Part shown: one piece after another, positions 1 to 11,396 of the stretch
Layout of the letters: every line of letters begins with the position of its first letter
How positions within the stretch are numbered: position 1 is the stretch's first letter
Translations under genes and position numbers: made by a program
Notes under the pieces: generated by a model
The model's database searches: none
Told to the model about the DNA's origin: nothing
Seen by the model: the letters and a program-made list of their open reading frames with translations, nothing else
Origin: Lagopus muta
Taxonomy: Eukaryota > Chordata > Aves > Galliformes > Phasianidae
Direction: 5' to 3'
Length of the DNA: 64,000 nt
NCBI RefSeq assembly: GCF_023343835.1
Contig: NC_064437.1
Span: 24,589,001-24,653,000, forward strand

Positions 1-10
1 GAGGAGGGAA

Positions 11-90
11 ACCATAGAACCATCAGGGTTGGAAAAGATATCCAAGATTACCAAGTTCAGCCTTCAGCCTGACCTATGGAGACCCACAAT
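11..90 (-). mobile_element. CR1 LINE 3' tail fragment
   Basis: Minus-strand CR1 tail (ccatagaaccatcagggttgg). Nearly identical in inverted orientation to the tail at about 1000-1079. Confidence 0.75.
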
Positions 91-844
91 TGTGCACACA
101 TGCATAAGCTCTTCCTCCACTTCTCCCCTTACCTCCCATCCTTTTCTGTACCCTTCCCATTCCACCAAGCCACATGACTTTGCATTTCCTCCTCTGCTCG
201 CATCCCTCAGCTCCTTCCCTTCTGCTCCCATTCTCCACGCCCAACATCTGTTCCCTATTTACCGTGGCTCCTCTTCCTTCTTCCATGTCTCTTCCAGCAA
301 AAATACCGATAGGGAAATAGCAACGGGGAGGTTCTTATCAGCAGGGCTGGATGCTGGGACCTTGCTGGTGATGTGAGGGGCCATGCTGGTTCCACGGGTG
401 GTGGGCTTCATGCTGCCAGTGTTGCAGCATGTTGATGGGAAAGCAGCCCAGCCCCGGGCATTGCAACACAGCTGGGTTTTTGTGTTCCAAAACAAGGGCT
501 GATAACACAGAGCTGGACAAGGACTGGAGCTGCAGGAGGCTGCTAGGCTAAATGAGACAGGAAGCACATAATTAAATTAGTTATTGAACAGAATGAAGAC
601 ATCTGAGTACACACACGTAGTTGGGCTCAGAAGTTATTGCATAACCCTAATGAGGAGCTGTGCATTAGAAAATATAGCACGGACCATCTCCCACGCTGGA
701 GCTCACCCACTGAAGGGGAAAGTTCAAAACCTGCCCCGAGGCAGCAGGGCAGGGGCTCAGGTATAATTTTCCATGGCTTTGTGCATCTTCTGGCTGAGCA
801 GCCTTGCTGCCCAAGAAGATGCAGCCTCCGGCTGGCTCTTGATT

Positions 845-1079
845 TTAGGTTTAGGTTGGATTTCGGGAAGAATTTCTTCCTGGAAAGGGTGGCCAAGCCT
901 TGGAGCAGGCTGCCCAGGGAAGAGGGGGAGTCCCCCATCCCTGGGGTATTGAAGAGATGTGTAGATGAGATACTAATGGACAAGGGCTAGTGGTGGGCCT
1001 CTATAGGTCAGGCTGAAGGTTGGACTTGGTAATCTTGGATATTTTTTACAACCCTGATAGTTCTATGGTTTCCCTCCTG
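845..1079 (+). mobile_element. CR1 LINE 3' end fragment
   Basis: Typical CR1 3'-end text: tttcttcctggaaagggtgg, then ggctgcccagggaagagg, then the tail ending ttctatggtttc. Confidence 0.85.
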
Positions 1080-1301
1080 CTGAGGTTTTATAAAGGTTCT
1101 CTTCCTCCTGTGGGGCTTGAAAAGCCCAGGCTCCCATTGCAGCCTTTTCCTAACATCTGACTTCCATCAGCTTTCTCTCACCTGAGCATTCAAAAGATGC
1201 TACAGAGGGGACAAGGTATGTCTACACCTTATTTCTATGGGGAAAAGCAGTGGGGAGGAAAGGGCTGGAGCAAAGTGACGGCTGGAACGTCAGGGCCAGT
1301 G

Positions 1302-1425
1302 ATCATAGAACCACAGAACATCCTGAGTTGGAAAGGAAACAAGGATCATAGAATGGCTTAGATTGGAAGGGACCCCAAAGATCATCTAATTCCAAGTCTG
1401 CTGCCATGGCCAGATTTTCTCCTGT
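1302..1425 (-). mobile_element. Two nested CR1 LINE tails
   Basis: Two successive minus-strand CR1 termini (atcatagaaccacagaaca, then atcatagaatggcttagat). They suggest a second insertion at, or a duplication of, the first tail. Confidence 0.8.
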
Positions 1426-2219
1426 GAGCTCTGGCCATTACTATGTTGGATTGATGCTGGCAATGGGGCAGCAAGGCAGGAGGCAGCTTGGATTCATGAA
1501 AGATGCCTCTGCTGGCTGCTGAGTTGGTGCTAATGGGAGAAGCGTGGAGAAAGGAGAGGATGAGGAGTATCCATTCAGTTCCCATCTTCTTGTCTGTTTC
1601 TGTGTCTTAGTTTCAGTAGAGTTTCAGCTCTACTCTTTCCATCTTCAGTTCCCATTGGGATGCCCCTTTACCAGGTGTTTCCCCACACTACGTTCAGTCT
1701 TTCATCTGTGCTCTTCCCCTCCCCTTCTCCCAGACAATCTGCGATGAAGAGACACGGGCAGACATCAGCCCTCATTTAACCAGCCTTGAACTTGGCCGTG
1801 ATGCTCTTTGAGTAGTGCCAAAATGTCGGAAAGCTCTGCTCTGCACAGCAGCGTGGTGCCGGGGGGCTGCCATGGGGTCAGCAAGGTGTGCTGATCCCTG
1901 TGTCCCTGCTGCAGTGATGCCACCACGCCAGCCTTCACCGTGCGGGGATGAGGGTTTGGAGTCATCAGCCGGTGGGATGGTGCTGACTAATTGCTTGTCC
2001 CCTTCACCGTCCCCACGGTTACTCAGCAGGCTGCACACGTCGGTGGACGCAAGCCTGTTTTTTCCACTTATCGAGGAAGCAGTGCTGACTGTGAAGCTCA
2101 AGGACGAGCCTCCCTCCCCCTCCCTTTGCACCTACCCAAGCGGTTATCATCTCTGCTGGTGCCGAGCAGCTGTTGGTTGGCTGGAGGCTGGAGTGGAGCC
2201 GGGTACCCTCCCAGCCCTC

Positions 2220-2339
2220 CCGCCCCATATAAGCACAGCTCCTCGACGCTATTCCAGCCAGCAGCACGCAACGCAGAAGTACAGGTGGTGCTCAGAGGAT
2301 TCAATGAGTTGCTGGATGCCTCGGTGCCCAGCTCTCAGC
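2220..2339 (+). promoter_or_regulatory. RGS16: RGS16 core promoter and 5' UTR
   Basis: A TATA-like ATATAAG lies at 2227-2233, about 110 nt before the RGS16 start codon. Transcription would then begin near 2255-2265 and give a short 5' UTR of about 80 nt with no intron before the ATG. The TATA call is from sequence only; the exact start site is inferred. Confidence 0.55.
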
Positions 2340-5300
2340 ATGTGCCGACGATTGGCTGCACTTCCTATCGTTTGCCTGGAGAGGTAAGGGGCTTTGCCAT
2401 GCTGCAGCGCTGGGAAGCAGAGGGTTAGCTGGAAAAGATGCTCCTGACGTTGGGTCAGCCTCTGCTGATGTCTTGATAGAAATCAGGGTGCAGATTGCAC
2501 TGAACTCACAGCTAGGGACAGCTGCAGGATTTGCTGTGGTTCCCAGGGAGGGATGTAGAGCTAAAACACATAGGCTGCCCCACACCTTGCCGTGTGCACA
2601 TACGATGTTTATTCTGCCGTCTCCATCTCAGCACAGGTAGGCAGCAGCACTGCTTTAATTGAGGCACTCACAGCACTCAGTGACATCCTGCCAAACATGG
2701 CTACGAAGCTGTGCAATGCTGGTGCCCTGACATTTAAGCACTTATTTTTGCACGGGCGCTCTGGGATGCCAGCAGGAGCTGCAGGACACAAATAGCAGCA
2801 GGGCTGCGCGCTGCCAGAGGACCCAAGGGAGAGGAGTGGATTTAGCAGCAGCTCCTGCCCTGTTGCTGCAGGACACCCGGTGGGGACTCATCTGGCTCTG
2901 AGTTGGCACAGCTGCCCTTGTGCTGTCCAAGTCCCCGAGGCATGGGGTAGGTGGCAGCGGCAGCTCTGTGGCACCCCCAAAAAGCAGGGGAGCAGCTGTG
3001 ACAGCACAGCATGGAGGTGCTCCCTCTCTGCTGAGCAGAAGGCGAGCGCTGTGATTTTTCCAGCTCGCTGCGGAGCACGGTTGCCAGGGAGCAGAAAAAG
3101 CCAGTAGGGGACTGCTTGTTGTATGCAGCAGAAAGCAAGAAAGGAGGAGAGAGAGCTACCCCTGCACACATGGGATTGCAAACAGGGATGGTGGTGGTGG
3201 TCCCCACATTCCAACCTCTCCACTTCCTCCCTTCCAGAGCCAAGGAACTCAAGACCCGCTTGGGGATCCTGCTGCATAAACCGGAGCTGAGACACGGCAG
3301 CGGGGCAGCAGGCAAGCTGCAGCTGGGCTCCAGGCAGAGGTAAGCTGAGGCTGCAGGTCCCCTTGGACTGGGCTGTCCCTGGGGATGCTCTGCTTGGCGG
3401 GGAGGATGCGGTTCTGTTCGTCCTGGCGGTCCCGCCCCACTGCCTGCCACGTCCCAGCTCCACCAGTTATAAAGTCGGGTTGGAGAGGGATGCACCGGCA
3501 TTAGGCAGAGTGGGGGCTTTGCATCAAGTTGGAAAGCCAGAAGGCTCCCACAGGTGCTGGTACCTCAAACCCGTGCCTGAGTCCCCCAGGGAATGCATAC
3601 AGCATTAAAAACAAAATACTGAACCTTGCGGCTGTTGGCCAGGCACCTGCATGCAGAGGGGGCTCTGCTGGGCTGCTACTGGGGAAAAGGGCTCTGCTGA
3701 GCATCCTCTAGAGGAGACTGCCCAGCCAAAGCTGCACTATGGAGCTGAGGTCTGGTGAGCCATCGGGGAATGTAAAAGAAAGAGGAAAAGAGAAAGGAAA
3801 GAGGGCTCACAGGTAAAGGATACTGGGGTCTCACTGTGGCTTTCTGCTGGTGCTGCTGCTTCTCTTCTTGTGCTGTCTCATCGTGAACTGCTTTAATGAA
3901 GTGCTCCCATCTTTTGCTGGCAAGATGGCAAGCCTCATGTCCTGTTGTTTTTTGTTTCTTTTTCTGCAGAGACTCCTCACGAGAAGTGCTTGAGTGGAGG
4001 GAATCCTTTGACCAGCTCCTCAAGAGTAAAAGTGAGTCGGATTTTGTTTTTTCCTCTTTATAAGAGCACGTAGGATGTATCCTGGAGCCAGATCTCCTCC
4101 TCAGTTAGCTGCTGTAGAAACTCGGAAGATGCCCCCATGCTCAGCGTGCAACCAGGTCCCTGTGGCTTTACCCTTCCCTTCTGGCTGGATGTTTTTGGGG
4201 GGCAGAAGTGCTGTCTCACAGCTTTGTGGGCCAGGAGCATTGCCGCAGGCATGCTGAGAGGTGGCATGTACCTTTCCATTACATTCTCTGGGCTCATGTC
4301 TGCTGCCCATGTAATTGCTTTCACGCAGGATTTTATTGCTTTGGAAAACATTGCTGTCCTCTGTCTGCCCATCCTATACCTCTCCTATGGCTCTTACACG
4401 GAGAGAAGGCGTTCAACCGCTGTGCTGAGATGCACACCTCCATTTTCCTCTCCAAAATTCACGGCAGTTTATACGGTTCATGTAAGGCGTTGTACCCGTA
4501 GGGCCAGCAAGGAGACCAAATATGAACACAAAAGTATTTGTCTGCTTGAATTTATTCCATGGCAACAGACAGCCCTTCCACAGTGCTAGTCTAGGGCCAG
4601 GCATCTTTTTCCAGCCTTCGTCATGTGCTGTGAAGGTTAGCAGCTTTGTTACTTATTGTTACTCAATAAATACATTCCCCCAAGCCTGGTTCCCTGCTGC
4701 AGGCACTTCTCCCATACTCCTCAGCATCTCATTCCCCTAAATCCCAGCTGAGAAATAAAAATAAAGCCATCTCTCCTTGATTCCCGCAGGCATACTCATA
4801 TCTCAGCAGATTTTCCCTTCGTAGAATTAGCTCTTTTCCGAAACTGTAAAGAAACCACTCTAAAGACTCATTACAGAAAGGTCAGATAAATAAAACTGGA
4901 GGATTATTTGTCTGTGGGAAAGGATTTTATTGGAGCCTTAAGGCCAATTAGCAGAGGTTCAGAGGCTGGAGTTTGTCCAGAGGGAAAGGAAATCCACAGA
5001 TGCTGTGGTATGGTCTCCCAGGGAGATGGTGGACAATGCCACAGCCAGTAGCCCCATCACCTCCCAGTGATGGGGTCCTGATGACTTCTTCCCCTCCAAC
5101 CCCACTCACTGCCTGTTCCTCTGTTGCAGATGGGGTGACTGCCTTCCACACCTTCCTGAAGACTGAGTTTAGTGAGGAGAACCTGGACTTCTGGCTGGCC
5201 TGCGAGGACTTCAAGAAGACCCGCTCCAAAACCAAGCTGGCCTCCAAAGCCAACAGGATCTTTGAGGAGTTTGTCCAAAGCGAGGCACCCAGAGAGGTGA

Positions 5301-5981
5301 GAGCTGACCCTGCCTCTGCTGTGTGGCACTGGATGGGAAGGGGAAGGGATAAAACATCCTAAAATATCCGATGGGTTCTGGTAGATGCTGTTTCAGCTCA
5401 GTGGGAAGGTTTGGCCTCATTCACCTGAGCTTTCCAATCTCATGTGGTGACCCAAAAGGAAGGGGTGTAAAAGCCTGCGAGTTTCATACGAGGAAAAGTT
5501 TCTTCTCAGAAGGAATGGTGAAGCATTGGCACATGCTGCCCAGAGAGGTGGTGGAGTCACCATCCCTGGAGGTGTCCAAGGGAAGGGTAGATGTTACACT
5601 GAGTGACATGGTCTGAGCAGTCAGAGGCACGGGTTGATGGTGGGTCTTGATGATCATAGAGGTCTTTCCAACTGTAATGATTCTACAACCCTGTGTCTTC
5701 ATCCTCATTAGGAGAAGCCTGCTCCTCTCCCCATACTGGCCAGCACTAAGCTAACATTTATGGGCACTCCTTCCTCGCAGGTTAACATTGACCACGAAAC
5801 CAGGGAGATCACCAGGAAGAACCTCACAGGAGCCACCTCCGCTTGCTTCAACGAGGCTCAGGCAAAGACCCGCACCCTGATGGAGAAGGACTCCTACCCC
5901 CGCTTCCTGAAGTCAGCCTCCTACCAGGACATGACCAAGCAGGCTGCCAGCCGCAGCATCAACAAGCGCTTGCACACCTGA
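2340..5981 (+). CDS. RGS16: Regulator of G-protein signaling 16, 5 coding exons, 191 aa
   Basis: Coding exons are 2340-2383, 3238-3339, 3970-4031, 5130-5296 and 5781-5981. All junctions are GT/AG and the phases join into one 576-nt frame. The product should be a GTPase-activating protein for Gi/Gq alpha subunits at the plasma membrane. The N-terminus [20 protein letters not shown] matches the RGS4/RGS16 membrane-binding amphipathic helix, with Cys2 and Cys12 at the positions palmitoylated in mammals. The RGS domain spans about residues 60-178 and contains the hallmark [15 protein letters not shown] and later [12 protein letters not shown]. The protein is 191 aa against 202 in human; the C-terminal tail is shorter and ends in LHT. 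RGS8, RGS4 and RGS5 are the alternatives. The linker after the helix and the position next to RNASEL favour RGS16. Confidence 0.93.
5476..5692 (+). mobile_element. CR1 LINE 3' end in RGS16 intron 4
   Basis: Contains tttcttctcagaaggaatgg, the gctgcccagagaggtggtgg core and the tail tttccaactgtaatgattct. It lies wholly inside the intron between the last two RGS16 coding exons. Confidence 0.88.
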
Positions 5982-7040
5982 CCCGTGCCCAGCACCAAAC
6001 CCGCTCCGGATGGGCACCGAGGGCCTGGTGGTGGAGTTTTGGCTGAAATCCCAGCCTTCCAGCAGGACGCCCAGGACTTTCAGTGCTCCCACTGAGGCTG
6101 CCCTACGGAGAGGCCTTCCCACCCCACTGCCAGTGGTCCCGTTGTAGGGCTGCACAGGATTGAAGCCATCCATGTTTCAGCAAGAAGAGCGGTGGGCCAG
6201 GGAGCAGCATGGCCTTAGCAATGACTTTTCTATCCTTTCCTTAAGCTTTGTGGCCTGCAGGCTGCACCTGAACTTAGGTCACAGGCATTTTTGTTATTGT
6301 TATTATTTATTTTGTGGCTATTGTTATGATATATTTATGAGAAGAGCACTGCTCAAAGCATGTGCACATCCCTTGCTTGGAGGAGCTTGTAAATTAATTT
6401 ATTTTAGGTATTGCAGCACTTAGCATGCCTCCCACGGCTTCTGTATAATAACTGCAAGGGAGAAAAATAGCTTTGTAATGCATCTGTGGAGCAAGGTACG
6501 CAAATAGCAGCAGGGAGAGCTGCACCGAACTGGGTCTGAGGTTCCTGGGAGCATGGAGGACCATTGATGGCCATAAAAGGATGCTTTGCAGTTCGTGCCA
6601 TTTCCCTTTTTTTGCCCTTAAATAGAGCTCTGTGGCCGGCACCTCGGCACATGGGCTAGCAGCTTGTTCTAGGCAGAGAATAGCAGAGCAGAAGGGCACT
6701 TTGAGTGTTGAAAACTTATTTTTAAATCACTTAGGAGGTAAAAGCTGTGTTTACAGTTTGGTTTACAGTTGGGTCTGGTGTTGCCCTGGCCGGTCTGCAG
6801 CTGAGGAACCCCAAGGACCAGTTTAAGGATGTTTCTCTGAGTCCTCTTCCCGCTTCTACCTCTGAGTCTGGTGGGTCCCAGCTGCATTCATGGGGCTATT
6901 TGAGCTGTTTTGTTATTTATTATTTACTTTTACAACTGGAACCACCTTCGTTGTGTTACCGAAGTGAACGGCATACAGAGGTCCATTTTTGCTACAAACA
7001 TGATGTCATGGTTACAAAATAAAACACAAAGAGGGCAATG
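5982..7040 (+). other. RGS16: RGS16 3' UTR with AU-rich elements and poly(A) signal
   Basis: About 1.04 kb of T/A-rich sequence follows the stop. It holds several ATTTA pentamers (6305-6309, 6333-6337, 6915-6919, 6922-6926) and ends with AATAAA at 7018-7023. Such AU-rich elements are typical of short-lived mRNAs, which fits an immediate-early style RGS gene. mRNA instability is inferred. Confidence 0.7.
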
Positions 7041-8654
7041 CTGTGACACCATTACTGGTTGTGGGCTTTTCATTGATCTTCTCTTGCAGCCTTTGGGGGG
7101 CCGTTACAAAGCACACATGTAAGGAAAGCTGCTTGTGGTTCGTGGCTTGAGGCCACCTACAGCCCCTTTAAAACTTGTGACCTAAGAAAAACAGCAAGGG
7201 AAGGGGAAACCTGTGAAGAGTAAAACTTCCTCATGGTACCAGGAAGGGTGTTGGAAATCACCCAACTCCTGCTGAGAACATATTGCCTCCCAAGGTCCAG
7301 GATGCTTCATCCAAGTGCTGCCCCAAATAACAACCAAACCAAGCATGCCTTTAAACCTCCGACTTTCTATTTATTGCCTGTATGACAGGCAAAATGAGCT
7401 GTATTGAGGAGGGCACGAGTGCAGGAAGTGAGGAAGAGTTGTGTTGCAGATAATGGGCACTCAGATCCCGAGGCAATGCTGCTAACACAAGTGGGTCGCA
7501 ACCATTGCAGTGATGTTTGCAGGCAACAGCCTCCATAACAAACACTCCTGTCTCTTCTGGCATGGCCACACATTCCAAAGATCACATCAGCTCTACTTCT
7601 ACAGTTGTCATGCACCTGAGTGGAGGAAGAGAGATGAAGCTGCCCACCTTATCTTTTGTTCAAGAATTGAGGTGAAATATAGCCAGTATGTGTTTAAATT
7701 AGCCAGAAATAAAGACTCCAAGAGCAACAAACGGCACCGAGGCAAATAGAAACAAAATCACATCCATTTGATTTGCAGGGCCTAACAAAAAAAAAGAAAT
7801 TCTTGCACACTTTAAGATCAATTCAAATGTGACTTTCTACTAAAAAAGTCAATTTGGCCAAAAAAAAAAACAAAAAAAGGTCAAATTGGCATTGTTTCAT
7901 TTCACAAAGAGAAAACTCCATTGACAAAACCACATGCTTGCATCTAATACATCCTTCACTGCTGGCAAAACCCCAGGCTCATATAACAAAGCCTTGGGGA
8001 AAAAAAAACCAACAAAAAAACCCTCAAACCACAGACCCCCCTTGAGAAAGCAGAGCTGAAGCCTCCCATAAACCATGGCCAAAGTTTCCCAGGGCAATGT
8101 CTGGGAATTTGGGATCAGATTCTGATATGTGACTGCATGCATTCATCCATTATGTATTATGGAAAGACAACCTGCAAATAAATGCTACAACATGAAGGGC
8201 AGTATTCCTGCTTTCTGGCACTGCAGGGTGCTGGGCTCTGCAGCCTTATGCTCCATGCTGGCTCTGATGTGCTGCAGCTGTAACCCAGGCACAGCCGGTG
8301 GGGAAGGGCAGGGGGTGGGAAACAGATGGGAGAAGCAGTGCTGGGATCCCCTTCCCAGCTGGGGAAATGCATTTAAGTTTATGTCCTCAGGTTGGGTGCC
8401 TGTTTGAAGTACGTTGGGTGCCTTCAGCGGATCTGTCCTGCTCTTCTTGTCCATGCACTGTGGATGGTGACATGCTTGGTGGGGTACTTGTATGCCTGGG
8501 TGTTTTGCTCACCTCTTCGTGAGCCCATTTGCTATGGATGTGCTGTTTAGAGTTGGTTTTCTTTGTACTGGTGAGAACAGAGCAGCAGCCCAGAAGGGAA
8601 GCAAATATAGATAGGAAGTGTAGCAGTGCTCTACTACAGAATGAGCTTTGGTTA

Positions 8655-8863
8655 GTTCTTCAGGCTGGATATTGGGAAACATTTCTTCTCTGGGTGGTGA
8701 TGAATTGGCATAGGCAGCCCAGGGGAGTGGTGGGGTCACCATCTCTAGGGGTGTTCAAGAAATGGGGAGCTGTGACACTGAATGATATAGTAGGCAACAC
8801 TGGGAATCAATGGATGGTTAGACTAGGTGTTCTTAGAGGTTTTTTCCATCCATAGTGATTCTG
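8655..8863 (+). mobile_element. CR1 LINE 3' end fragment
   Basis: The core ggcagcccaggggagtggtg and a tail ending atagtgattctg are recognisable. The copy is moderately diverged. Confidence 0.85.
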
Positions 8864-9707
8864 TATTCAGAGCTCCACCTGCCACAGTTCAGGTCACATC
8901 TTCCTGCAGGCTATTTTCCAGTGCTCTGCTCCAGCATGGTAGTGTGGCCAAGCATATAAATCCTTGGATGTTCTTAGTTAGAAATATAATAAGGAAGGAA
9001 GTACAAAGAACACAAAAAAAAAGACCCATCCTTACTATTCTTAGCTTCTTTAAAAATTATTTTGACTTAGCAGGCAATTTCTGTTGTCATCTTTTAGCTC
9101 ATGTTTATTTGTGGCCAGTGCGTGGATGCTCTCTCAAGGGAGAGCTGCAAACTGGGTGTGTGTCCATCAGCGTGGAGGAACAGGAGGACTTACATCACTG
9201 TGTGCTTTGTCTCCCTGCTTTTTGTGTCCATAACCCATCTCCTGAGCCCTCTGCTTTGCTGGTGTGCAGGCATACAACATCGTAGCCATCACTTTTCCAT
9301 CCTTTGGCTGTTCCTTGTCATCAGCTTGGCTTTTTCTTTTTGTGGTCCTAATGTTACTGTCATGCTGTGAAGCTGAGCTTCTGCACTGCAGCCCCAAAAC
9401 AGCTGTTGTAGTGTTGGAGACATCCTGAGACTGTCTCTGTCTTGCTGGCAATAATGCTGTTTACAAATGGTTTGTATTGTGGCTAACAATTTCTGATGGT
9501 GCATCTGTCAGAACTGGCTCCCTTTCATCTTTATGCTATTAAACAGCAAACTGCTTTAATGTAGTTGGGTGGCATTGGTATTTTTGTGTTGTAAATTGGA
9601 TTATTATTTTTTTTAATGTAAGGTTGTAAGGATCATACTCAAAGAGCTGCAGTGCAGGCCTGCTTCAAGCCAAAGATGACTCTTCAAAAAAGGCTTCTGG
9701 ACCATAA

Positions 9708-9876
9708 ATAAGCACAGGCTGCCCAGGAGGGTGGTGGGGGTTACTGTCCCTGGAGGTGTTCCAGAACCATGGAGATGTGGCACTGAGGGATGTGGGCAGT
9801 GGGAATGGTGGGGGTGAGTTATGTTTGGACCTGATGGTCCCAGAGGTCTTTTCCAGACTTAATGACTCTTTGATAG
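9708..9876 (+). mobile_element. CR1 LINE 3' end fragment
   Basis: The core ggctgcccaggagggtggtg is followed by a tail ending cttaatgactctttga; an old copy. Confidence 0.8.
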
Positions 9877-10598
9877 TTGGACAGCTGGACTGAAAATGCT
9901 TGTGCTATATATATCCACTGGCCAACAGCTTGGAAATCATAGAGCTATGGCAGAGTTGCCCGCAATTATCTAAAAGTTGGTACTCCCTTGAGTGAAGAAG
10001 CTGTGCTGAATCTGTAGCAGGCCACCTTGTGTGGTGTCGTAGGAGGGGAAGATTTAAAAGGTGATCCTGGGGTGACAGCCATCAAGAATGATGTAGGGGG
10101 AGTTGCCTTCTTCCAACATGGCTTGGTGATCCCCTGGGTGAGACTTAGGAGATTCTGTTTGGTCATGAGAATGGAACCTTGCAAGCAGGTTTGCAGACCT
10201 CTACTGTACCCTGAAAGCGTCCCCAAACACACCTCCCAAAAGCTTGTTCTTCTCTTCCAAAAGTCAGCACAATCCTTCCAGGTGCTGCTCCATCCTTTGG
10301 GAGCTTGCTCTTGGCAAAGCTGCTCCCTGGCTCTGGAGCTGTCTTAAGCTGTTGCTGGGCTTGCAACTGATTAGAGGATCCTGTTCTTGTCTGCCTGGAG
10401 CTGGTGGTTATGGCTGACAATGTGTGACTGCAGGCAGGGCTGTGTGACTTGGCGTGTCCTCTGGCTGAGAGCCAGTGGGATGGGCCAGAAATGCTTCACG
10501 CTCCTTTGGGCGGGCTGTTCTGCATCTCGGAAGAGGAAGAAGAAGAAAAAAGGGAAGGACAGACATAGATCTCCATTTTGCATGCTTTTCCTCTCCTC

Positions 10599-10608
10599 TT
10601 TCACTTTC
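10599..10608 (-). promoter_or_regulatory. ISRE/IRF-like element upstream of RNASEL
   Basis: Read on the minus strand this is GAAAGTGAAA, a perfect GAAANNGAAA core of the interferon-stimulated response element. It lies about 0.8 kb upstream of the RNASEL start codon. RNase L genes are interferon-responsive in mammals, so the site is plausible, but a ten-base match is expected by chance now and then. No RNASEL 5' UTR exon or transcription start could be fixed. Confidence 0.35.
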
Positions 10609-11396
10609 CAGGGCTTGCAGGTTCTTGCTGGTGGTGGGACACTTGATGGGGCCCTGTTGTGCTGGAGGGGTGGGGGTGTCAGTGAAATACAGTGTTCAGT
10701 TACTGCTTTGTGGTTTGGGGAAGAGAGGGTGGGAGCCATACTAGAATGGGGTCTTAGTCTTTCCTGAGGGTACACTGCTGTGAATTTAAACTTTGGCTTC
10801 TTGCATAAAAACTGCTCTGCCCCTTTTCTGATTAGTTCAGATTAATTATCTAGGATTCTGCTTGTTAGGCAGGAGAGTGCCAGTTTCTGCCTGCATCTGT
10901 GTTCTCCAACTGGATGGGGAGAACATCAGGGACCAGCTTACTGGGTAACCTGCAGGAAATCCATCATTACTTTACTAACAAGAACATCCTAAATTCACCC
11001 CATCCCTCCATTCAGATGTGCCATTCTGCTTGTGTTGTGGCCAGTGAAATGGGGCAAGCAATGAGGATGAGTGGGGAATGTGTCCCCCAGTAAATGTTGT
11101 AGTCATGCTTGTTTCAGCTAGCATTGGCATTGCTATCCTTAGTTGCTCCTCTCACATCTGCAAGGCATCAGTGTAAATGATTAGGTTTCATGGCTTAGTA
11201 AAATAGGGTCTTTTGCTTATTAATTAGGTGAAGACCATGAAGCCAATATCTCACCTAGTGCATTCCATCAGCCAGACCTGGAGCATCCCTCATGATGAAG
11301 ACACTGAGTGTTGACTTAACCTGTTCTTCACTGAGATCTCTGGATCTTTGATGTTTGCTTGGTGAGGAACACCAGGGTACAGAGTCCTCCCTCATC

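Larger units (their letters stand above)
7040..11396. other. Intergenic RGS16-RNASEL interval
   Basis: Apart from two CR1 ends and the ISRE-like site, nothing gene-like was recognised. A-rich runs occur around 7790-7880 and 8000-8030. A non-coding first exon of RNASEL may lie here but could not be fixed. Confidence 0.5.

Noticed and set aside
11355-11396. N-terminal extension of RNASEL starting from a TTG
   Set aside because: The extension starts with TTG, not ATG. The first in-frame ATG after the stop at 11349-11351 is 11397, in a strong Kozak context and matching the human start.
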